From NCBI GenBank assembly GCA_002366595.1, contig DFBK01000052.1:6079-11362 (forward strand): DNA of 5,284 nt, in the 5' to 3' direction. Shown piece by piece: positions 1 to 5,284 of this stretch (the stretch's first letter is position 1; each line of letters starts with the position of its first letter). The translations under genes and the position numbers were made by a program. The notes beneath the pieces were generated by a model. That model was given only the letters and a program-made list of their open reading frames with translations. It searched no databases and had not been told where the DNA came from. This DNA is from Anaerolineales bacterium UBA3082. GTDB taxonomy: Bacteria; Chloroflexota; Anaerolineae; UBA7937.

Positions 1-28
1 GGCCAAATATAAACTCTCCCTTCTCAAA

Positions 29-55
29 AGTCAAGCCACATCCTTTGGTTTGACT
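29..55. repeat. Inverted repeat (dyad) overlapping the -35 box
   Basis: AGTCAAGCCA at 29-38 and TGGTTTGACT at 46-55 are inverted copies separated by 7 bases. Nine of ten positions match in DNA, and the tenth would be a G-U wobble in RNA, giving a 10-bp stem. The right arm contains the -35 hexamer of the promoter, so a protein bound to the dyad would compete with RNA polymerase. The alternative is a hairpin terminator of a gene to the left, but no run of T follows it on the + strand. The symmetry is visible in the sequence; an operator role is inference. Confidence 0.4.
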
Positions 56-77
56 AGATTTGATGTTGTGCTATAAT
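50..77 (+). promoter_or_regulatory. Sigma-70-type promoter with extended -10
   Basis: TTGACT at 50-55 (one base from the TTGACA consensus) and a perfect TATAAT at 72-77 are separated by 16 bases. TG at 69-70 followed by one base before TATAAT makes an extended -10 element. Transcription would start near 83-86, leaving a leader of only about 15 bases before the ATG at 100. This is the only good promoter I see in the window. The following genes are separated by 1 and 8 bases, so it probably drives the LCP gene and both formate dehydrogenase genes. Confidence 0.75.
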
Positions 78-88
78 ATGCGCTGAAT

Positions 89-93
89 AAGGA
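89..93 (+). promoter_or_regulatory. Ribosome binding site of the LCP gene
   Basis: AAGGA lies 6 bases before the ATG at 100 and just downstream of the predicted transcription start. It fixes the start of the LCP gene at 100. Confidence 0.7.
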
Positions 94-99
94 CTAGGT

Positions 100-1134
100 A
101 TGAGTATACGGAGTTACAAAGCAAAGGGTCAAGGGTCCAACCCTTGGTTTGGGATATTCTTCGGTAGCCTTTTCACCATCTTCATCATAGGGGGGATCTT
201 CTGCGGCTACCTTTTCTATTCCTCGGTGCGGGAGGTGGTGGCTCATGCTGGGCTTCAGACCTTCGTCAATGTGCCCATATTCCGGCCGCGGGAAAGCGAT
301 CTGCCGGTCCCCGATTGGAGCCAGAAAGAGAGGGTGAACATCCTCCTCTTGGGGGTGGATCAGCGGCCCCAAGAGGTAGGCCCCTGCCGCACCGATACCA
401 TGATATTGGTGACCGTGGACCCAGCCACCAATACCGCAGGGATGCTCTCTATCCCCCGGGATCTATATGTGGAGGTACCGGGATACGGCCTGAACCGGAT
501 CAACGTGGCCCACTTCATAGGGGATCGGGATAATTACCCGGGAGGAGGGCCGGCTTTGGCCAAGAAGACGGTTCAGTACAACCTAGGTGTGCCCATCCAT
601 TATTACATTCGGATCAACTTCCAAGGGTTCCGAGATATTATAGACGCCTTGGGGGGTATAACCGTTGAGGTGGAAAGGGAGATATGGGACGATAAGTACC
701 CGGACGAGAACTACGGCTACACGACCATCTACATACCAGCCGGGGTTCAGCAGATGGATGGGGAGACGGCTTTGCGATATGCCCGAACCCGACATAACGG
801 TAGTGACTTCGTGCGGTTGCGACGCCAGCAAAAGGTGCTCTTCGCCATCAGGGAGAAGGCGCTCAGTTTGGACCTTATCCCTCGACTTCCTGACCTCTTG
901 AGAACTATGGGCTACACAGTCGATACCGATCTTGACCCCCAGGAGGTGCTGGCTTTGGCTCAGATAGCCCGCCAGATCGAGAAGGAGGATATCAGGTCCG
1001 CGGTGATCGATGAGACGATGGCCGTTTCTGTCATCCTACCTGATACCGGCGCTAACGTCCTCTACCCTCTCCGGGACAAGATAGCCGAGGTGGTGGAGGA
1101 GATATTCTCCTCACCAGCGGAAGGCGAGGAATGA
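100..1134 (+). CDS. LytR-CpsA-Psr (LCP) family cell-wall glycopolymer transferase
   Basis: This 344-residue membrane-anchored protein belongs to the LCP family, whose members transfer undecaprenyl-pyrophosphate-linked glycopolymers (teichoic acid, capsule or arabinogalactan type) onto peptidoglycan on the outer face of the membrane. Residues about 1-17 are short and basic. Residues about 18-40 are one hydrophobic membrane segment, followed by a linker to about residue 78. The LCP domain starts at NILLLGVDQRP (80-90). Family motifs are present: RTDTM (97-101, with Asp99), SIPRD (117-121, with Arg120 and Asp121), NRIN (132-135) and YARTRH...DF.RLRRQQ (227-244), which hold the Arg/Asp residues that bind pyrophosphate and Mg2+. 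The C-terminus is a short acidic tail, with no separate LytR C-terminal domain. The start is supported by AAGGA at 89-93. The stop TGA lies one base before the next gene, so the genes are probably cotranscribed, although a cell-wall enzyme has no obvious link to formate oxidation. The glycopolymer it attaches cannot be told from sequence. The wording of several motifs resembles Anaerolineae proteins (recollection, not a search). Confidence 0.93.
   Translation: MSIRSYKAKGQGSNPWFGIFFGSLFTIFIIGGIFCGYLFYSSVREVVAHAGLQTFVNVPIFRPRESDLPVPDWSQKERVNILLLGVDQRPQEVGPCRTDTMILVTVDPATNTAGMLSIPRDLYVEVPGYGLNRINVAHFIGDRDNYPGGGPALAKKTVQYNLGVPIHYYIRINFQGFRDIIDALGGITVEVEREIWDDKYPDENYGYTTIYIPAGVQQMDGETALRYARTRHNGSDFVRLRRQQKVLFAIREKALSLDLIPRLPDLLRTMGYTVDTDLDPQEVLALAQIARQIEKEDIRSAVIDETMAVSVILPDTGANVLYPLRDKIAEVVEEIFSSPAEGEE
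1121..1130 (+). promoter_or_regulatory. Ribosome binding site of fdhB inside the LCP gene end
   Basis: AAGGCGAGGA, ending 5 bases before the ATG at 1136, is a purine-rich Shine-Dalgarno-like stretch inside the last codons of the LCP gene. It supports 1136 as the start and, with the single base between stop and start, suggests translational coupling. Confidence 0.55.
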
Positions 1135-1135
1135 G

Positions 1136-3277
1136 ATGACCTTCGACCGTTATGAGGCCCTCAGAGGTTGGGCTGAAAAGAGCGTTTTGTCCTCGGGTGA
1201 GATACTGGAGATCTCCATCGCTCTGGGCAGTTGTAGTCTGGCGGTGGGAGCTGGTGAGGTCTTTCGAGCCGTGGATGAGACGCTACGGCGGGAGGGGCTT
1301 CAGGCCCGGCTCCGCAAGACCGGCTGTCCTGGCCTTTGCGGCGACGAGGTGCTGGTGAGCATCGCCAAACCTGGCTATCCCCCTATCACCTATCAAAAAA
1401 TGACCCCCCTTTCTGTTCAGGAATTGGTGGTCGATTTCCTGAAAGGCGATGACCCCCGCTCCGATCTGGCTTTAGCGGCCGAGGAGTCCCTAGAGGGCAT
1501 CCCTTCCTGGAAGGATATGCCCTTCTGGGCGAAGCAAGAGCGACAGGTCTTAGCCCACTGCGGCCAGATCGATCCTGGCTCCATCGAGGAGTATATCGTC
1601 AGAGATGGCTATGGGGGGCTGGCCAAAGCCTTAGAGTTGACCCCTGGGGAGGTGATCGCCGAGGTTACAAAGTCGGGGTTGCGAGGCCGGGGAGGAGCAG
1701 GTTTCCCCACGGGGAGGAAATGGGAGTTCTGTTGCGCCGCGCCGGGCGAGGTGAAATACCTCATCTGCAACGCCGATGAATCGGAGCCCGGGACCTTCAA
1801 AGATAGACTGATCATGGAGGGGGATCCCCATCGGTTGGTCGAAGGGGTGGCCATCGCCGCCTACGCCATAGGTGCTCAGGAGGCTTATATCTACGTCCGG
1901 GGTGAATACCCTCTAGCAGCGGAGAGGCTGGAAGGGGCTATCCAGCAGGCTCAAGAGGCTGGGCTCTTGGGGGAGAGGGTTCTTGGCTCGGAGTTCTCCT
2001 TAGAGGTTAAAGTTCACCGGGGGGCCGGGGCTTATATCTGTGGCGAGGAGACGGCTCTCATCGAGTCCCTGGAGGGGAAGAGGGGTGTCCCTCGCATGAG
2101 ACCTCCTTACCCTCCTTCCTATGGCCTTTGGGGCAAACCCACTGCGGTGAATAATGTGGAGACCTTAGCCACTCTCCCCGACATAGTCCGGAAAGGGGCC
2201 GACTGGTACAGGAGGTGGGGCACGGAGAGGTCACCGGGAACCAAGGTCTATACCCTCTTGGGAGATATTCATCGTCCCCTAGCCTTCGAGGCCCCCTTGG
2301 GGCTGACCCTGAAGGAAGCGATAGAGGTTTACGGAGGTGGGGTCGAGAACGGCTTTCGATTGGCCCAAACTGGGGGGAGTGCCGGGACGGTGGTGCCTGA
2401 GAGTAAGATAGATGTCCCCTTAGATTACGATTCCCTGGCGCGATCCGGCGTCTCCTTGGGCTCCGGAGCCCTTTTGATAGCCGATGAGAGTCGGGATATA
2501 GCCAGCTTCCTGGCCTCGGTTATCAATTTCTTCCGCGTCGAATCGTGCGGAAAATGTACCCCTTGTCGAGAGGGCACGCTCAGGGCTCAGGAGATCCTGG
2601 AGAGGCTGGCAACAGGTAGGGGTGAAGAGGGAGCGTTGGAGATGCTCACCGCCCTGGCCGAGGCGTTACGTTTGGCCTCCTTCTGTGGCTTGGGGACAGC
2701 TGCGGCTCTACCCTTGGATACCGCCTTGGAGCATTTCAAAGAGGAACTGGGGCGGAAGCGCAGGGTCATCGAGCATAGAGGGGTGGAGATCACCTCGGGA
2801 GAGGGTAAAGATGGGTTGGCATCTCCAGATGTGGAGCGGGTGGCGGAGATCATCGCCCAGCATGGAAAGGAGCCCGAGGCGTTGGTGGATACCCTGCGCG
2901 ACCTGGACACCCGATGGGGATACCTGCCCCGGGAGGCTCTCCGGGTCGTGGCCCAGGCTTACCAGATGACTCCCAGCCAACTCTATGGGGTGGCTAGTTT
3001 CTACTCTCTCCTCTCTACCATTCCGCGAGGTGAGCACCTGATACGCTGCTGCGAGAGCGCGCCTTGCGAACTCTCGGGTAGCGGTGAGGTCTTAGAAGCG
3101 GTGAAGGAAGCGTTGGGCATCGATGTGGGCCAGACGACGGAGGATGGGAAGTTCACTTTGGAGGGTGTCAGTTGCTTGGGCCTCTGCGGGGTAGGGCCGG
3201 TCCTCACCATAGATGAAAAAGTGTATGGGCGGCTGACCCCGGAGGGGGCGAACGATATATTGAACGGGTATAGGTAG
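1136..3277 (+). CDS. fdhB: Formate dehydrogenase beta subunit, NuoF-NuoE fusion (NAD(P)H diaphorase)
   Basis: This 713-residue cytoplasmic subunit exchanges electrons between the iron-sulfur chain of the catalytic subunit and NAD(P)+ through FMN. There are three parts. (1) Residues about 23-102 form a thioredoxin-like ferredoxin domain with Cys33, Cys64 and Cys68; the usual fourth Cys position (28) is Ile. (2) Residues about 140-545 form the NuoF/HydB module: GLRGRGGAGFPTGRKWEF (181-198) and CNADESEPGTF (211-221) for FMN/NADH, GAGAYICGEETALIESLEGK (296-315), and a [4Fe-4S] site at Cys471, Cys474, Cys477 and Cys517. (3) Residues about 560-713 form a NuoE module with [2Fe-2S] ligands Cys639, Cys644, Cys680 and Cys684. 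In complex I and many hydrogenases NuoE and NuoF are separate chains, so this is a fusion in the order F-E. The C-terminal two-[4Fe-4S] ferredoxin extension of HydB-type bifurcating subunits is absent. The adjoining formate dehydrogenase gene assigns it to that enzyme; alone it could equally serve a hydrogenase. From memory, the 76-kDa beta subunit of Moorella NADP-dependent formate dehydrogenase is of similar size. NAD versus NADP preference cannot be decided here. Confidence 0.93.
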   Translation: MTFDRYEALRGWAEKSVLSSGEILEISIALGSCSLAVGAGEVFRAVDETLRREGLQARLRKTGCPGLCGDEVLVSIAKPGYPPITYQKMTPLSVQELVVDFLKGDDPRSDLALAAEESLEGIPSWKDMPFWAKQERQVLAHCGQIDPGSIEEYIVRDGYGGLAKALELTPGEVIAEVTKSGLRGRGGAGFPTGRKWEFCCAAPGEVKYLICNADESEPGTFKDRLIMEGDPHRLVEGVAIAAYAIGAQEAYIYVRGEYPLAAERLEGAIQQAQEAGLLGERVLGSEFSLEVKVHRGAGAYICGEETALIESLEGKRGVPRMRPPYPPSYGLWGKPTAVNNVETLATLPDIVRKGADWYRRWGTERSPGTKVYTLLGDIHRPLAFEAPLGLTLKEAIEVYGGGVENGFRLAQTGGSAGTVVPESKIDVPLDYDSLARSGVSLGSGALLIADESRDIASFLASVINFFRVESCGKCTPCREGTLRAQEILERLATGRGEEGALEMLTALAEALRLASFCGLGTAAALPLDTALEHFKEELGRKRRVIEHRGVEITSGEGKDGLASPDVERVAEIIAQHGKEPEALVDTLRDLDTRWGYLPREALRVVAQAYQMTPSQLYGVASFYSLLSTIPRGEHLIRCCESAPCELSGSGEVLEAVKEALGIDVGQTTEDGKFTLEGVSCLGLCGVGPVLTIDEKVYGRLTPEGANDILNGYR

Positions 3278-3285
3278 GCGTCTCT

Positions 3286-5284
3286 ATGGGTGAGATCACT
3301 CTAAAGATAGACGGGAGGCTAGTAAAGGCGGAGGAGGGGATGACGCTCCTTCGGGCGGCGGAGAGTGCAGGCATCTATATCCCTGCCCTCTGCGCCGATG
3401 ATGATCTGGAACCTTTTGGCGGCTGTCGCCTCTGCATCGTGGAGATAGAGGGGTGGGCAGGTCTCCCTGCGGCCTGCACCACTCAAGCGAGAGAGGGGAT
3501 GATAGTGAGGACCGCCTCTCCCCTCATCGATAGGGTGCGCCGCACCCTGGTGGAACTCCTGATGGCCAACGGCCACGGTGATTGCCTCACCTGCCCGGCC
3601 AACCAGCGGTGCGAACTGCAGAAGGTAGCCGCCTATGTGAGGCCTCGAGAGGGCCGCTTCTTGGGGGTGGAGCGTGCCTACCCTTGGGATGATAGCAACC
3701 CCTTCTTCACTCTGGATATGAATAGGTGCATCCTCTGTGGCAAATGCGTGCGTACCTGCGATGAGATCCAATTTCTGCATGCCCTCGATCTCGCCTACCG
3801 AGGGTATGAGACGAAGGTTTCGCCCGATTTCGACCAGCCTTGGCTGGAATCGATATGCGAGAACTGCGGCCAGTGTGAAGCCAAATGCCCGGTAGGAGCC
3901 ATATACGAACGGGCTAGGCTGGAGGGTGTCCCCTCGGCGGAAACACGAACCGTATGCGTCTATTGTGGTGTGGGGTGCGGGCTCTATCTTCTCACTAGGG
4001 GGGAGAGGGTGGTGGGTGTGCGGGGCGACCCAGAGAACCCGGTCAACAGGGGCCGTCTCTGTGTCAAGGGCCGCTTCGGCTACGATTTCATAAACCACCC
4101 GGAACGGTTGACGAAGCCCCTCATCAAGGAAAGTGGCCGGTTTGTGGAGTCGACCTGGGACGAGGCTTTGGATTTGGTGGCCAGGCGTCTCTCAGGGATC
4201 AAGAAGGAGCATGGGCCTGAGGCCATCGCCGTCCTGGCTTCAGCCAAGGCCACTAACGAGGAAAACTACCTGATCCAGAAGTTCGCCCGGGCGGTGATAG
4301 GGGGTAACAATATCGATCATTGTGCGCGCCTTTGACACGCCAGCACGGTGACCGGTCTGGTCACAGCCTTCGGAAGCGGAGCCATGACCAACTCCATAGG
4401 TGATCTGGTGGAGGCGGAGGCTTTTTTGGTCATCGGTTCCAACACCACGGAACAGCACCCTATCATTGGTCTGGAGTTGCGGGGGGCGGTGCGGCGGGGG
4501 GCCAGGCTCATCTTGGCTGACCCCCGAAGGATAGATCTTGCCCGGTACGCTATCCTCCACCTCCGACATCGGCCAGGGACGGATATCGCCCTCTTGAATG
4601 GCTTGGCCCATATCATATTGAAGGAGGGTCTGGAAGACAGAGTGTTTATCTCCCAGCGGACGGAGGGGTTCAATGCCTGGCGGGAGGTGGTGGAGAAGTA
4701 CACCCCGGAGAGGGTGAGGGAAATCACGGGGGTGGAAGTCGAAGACCTTTATGCAGCGGCCCGCATCTACGCTACCTCAAAGCCAGCAGCGCTTCTTTAC
4801 GCCATGGGGATCACCCAACACACTAGCGGCCACCAGAACGTTTTGGCTTGTGCCAATCTATCCCTGCTCACCGGGAATATAGGCCTCCCTGGCGGAGGGG
4901 TGAACCCCTTGCGGGGGCAGAACAACGTCCAAGGGGCCTGCGATGTGGGAGCCCTCTACAACTTCTTCCCCGGCTATCAGCGGGTGACGGACGAAGGGGC
5001 GCGTCGGAAGTTCGAGGAGGCTTGGGGGGTGAGGCTTTCCGGCCAGCCGGGGCTGACGGTGGTGGAGATGTTCAACGCGGCCTATGAGGGGAAGGTGCGG
5101 GGGATGTACATCATGGGGGAGAACGTAGTCCTCTCCGATCCCCATTCCCGCCATGTGCAGGAAGCGTTGGAGGCCTTGGATTTCTTGGTGGTGCAGGAGA
5201 TCTTCCTCTCGGAGACGGCGCAGTTGGCTGATGTGGTGTTGCCCGCTGCCTCCTTCGCTGAGAAGGAGGGTACCTTCACCAACA
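3286..5284 (+). CDS. fdhA: Selenocysteine formate dehydrogenase catalytic subunit (Mo/W-bis-MGD), 3' end cut by window
   Basis: This subunit interconverts formate and CO2 in the cytoplasm; there is no Tat signal and the ferredoxin fold begins at once. The window covers 666 codons. In-frame TGA 4333-4335 is read as selenocysteine 350, after which the frame is open to the edge. Related enzymes are roughly 900 residues, so the C-terminal molydopterin-binding region is probably missing. Domains in order: [2Fe-2S] ferredoxin with Cys36, 47, 50 and 64; a NuoG-type His-Cys3 [4Fe-4S] site with His97, Cys100, 103 and 109; two [4Fe-4S] sites at Cys148, 151, 154, 158 and Cys191, 194, 197, 201; then the molybdopterin oxidoreductase domain, with its own [4Fe-4S] site at Cys224, 227, 231 and 259 and relay Lys261. 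Active-site residues are Sec350, His351 and Arg543 (in GGGVNPLRGQNNVQG), corresponding to Sec140, His141 and Arg333 of E. coli FdhH. The start follows the fdhB stop by 8 bases, with a weak AGGTAGG (3272-3278) as ribosome site. Mo versus W cannot be told. Full selenoprotein production needs selA, selB, selC and selD, which are not in the window. Confidence 0.96.
4333..4335 (+). other. UGA selenocysteine codon of fdhA (recoded, not a stop)
   Basis: This TGA lies between CARL (346-349) and HASTVTGL (351-358) of FdhA, exactly where the family has its active-site Cys or Sec. About 316 further sense codons follow without a stop and encode typical FdhA sequence (GSGAMTNSI, GGGVNPLRGQNNVQG, EGTFTN). 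The LCP gene in the same window ends with TGA and Trp is written TGG, so the code is standard and this is site-specific Sec insertion directed by the adjacent SECIS hairpin. Confidence 0.96.
4348..4364 (+). promoter_or_regulatory. Bacterial SECIS hairpin (SelB binding site) in fdhA mRNA
   Basis: GTGACC (4348-4353) and GGTCAC (4359-4364) form a perfect 6-bp stem closing a GGTCT loop (4354-4358). The loop begins 18 bases after the last base of the UGA. SelB recognises such an apical loop with exposed G and U just downstream of the Sec codon and delivers Sec-tRNA. As I remember E. coli fdhF, its GGTCTG sits at the same codon positions, +7 and +8 after UGA, encoding the conserved Gly-Leu. The hairpin is also coding sequence (V-T-G-L-V-T). 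No bulged U like that of the E. coli element is evident, and I could not extend the stem further down convincingly. Confidence 0.88.

Noticed and set aside
2587..3037. Overlapping antisense and alternative-frame open frames over the NuoF-NuoE junction
   Set aside because: The fdhB frame is continuous here with all cluster cysteines; the others have low-complexity Ser/Arg-rich translations typical of shadow frames.
3278..3285. Possible terminator or promoter between fdhB and fdhA
   Set aside because: Only 8 bases separate the genes, with no hairpin, T run or promoter boxes; cotranscription is the simpler reading.
3319..4098. Long antisense open frame of 259 codons opposite fdhA
   Set aside because: It lies wholly opposite a conserved iron-sulfur coding region, shows no recognisable domain, and long antisense frames are expected in GC-rich genes with this codon bias.
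4333..4335. TGA as a true stop, giving a truncated 349-residue protein or a pseudogene
   Set aside because: The downstream frame is open for over 300 codons of conserved FdhA sequence, the TGA is at the catalytic Sec position, and a SECIS hairpin follows.
1132..4335. Alternative genetic code with TGA as Trp or Gly
   Set aside because: The LCP gene ends with TGA one base before the next ATG, Trp is written TGG throughout, and the only in-frame TGA inside a gene is at the known Sec site.
4317..4727. Antisense open frames over the TGA region (4240-4611 and 4317-4727)
   Set aside because: They are opposite conserved FdhA sequence, have no recognisable motifs, and appear only because the real + strand frame is interrupted by the Sec codon.

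Overview
The window reads as a piece of an anaerobic bacterial chromosome (GC in the high fifties by eye) with three genes on the + strand in what looks like one transcription unit. An AT-rich leader of about 100 bases carries a strong sigma-70-type promoter. It is followed by a LytR-CpsA-Psr (LCP) cell-wall ligase gene and then two genes for a cytoplasmic, NAD(P)-linked, selenocysteine-containing formate dehydrogenase. The right edge of the window cuts the last gene.

Layout: bases 1-99 hold a dyad that overlaps the -35 box, an extended -10 promoter and a Shine-Dalgarno site. Bases 100-1134 encode the LCP protein, with one N-terminal membrane anchor. One base after its stop codon, 1136-3277 encodes a 713-residue diaphorase subunit in which a NuoF-like NADH/FMN/[4Fe-4S] module (with an N-terminal thioredoxin-like ferredoxin domain) is joined to a NuoE-like [2Fe-2S] module. 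After 8 more bases, 3286 to the window end encodes the catalytic subunit: a NuoG-like iron-sulfur N-terminus joined to the molybdopterin/tungstopterin formate dehydrogenase domain.

The key point is that the catalytic gene is NOT terminated by the in-frame TGA at 4333-4335. The codon lies exactly where formate dehydrogenases have their active-site (seleno)cysteine (CARL-U-HAS), the frame stays open to the window end with unmistakable FdhA sequence, and a bacterial SECIS hairpin with a GGTCT loop starts 12 bases after the TGA. A conventional ORF caller would split or truncate this gene. TGA is also the normal stop of the LCP gene, so the code is standard and this is programmed Sec insertion.

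Together, FdhA would oxidise formate at a Mo/W-Se centre (or run in reverse as a CO2 reductase), pass electrons along its chain of iron-sulfur clusters to FdhB, and there reduce NAD(P)+ at FMN. The two-subunit layout and sizes resemble, from general knowledge, the tungsten-selenium NADP-dependent formate dehydrogenase of Moorella thermoacetica. Such enzymes often feed the Wood-Ljungdahl pathway, but nothing else of that pathway is in the window. The LCP sequence resembles Anaerolineae/Chloroflexota LCP proteins as I remember them, so an anaerobic Chloroflexota or a Gram-positive relative is my best guess; this taxonomic guess is tentative. No RNA gene, mobile element, CRISPR array or convincing terminator was seen.
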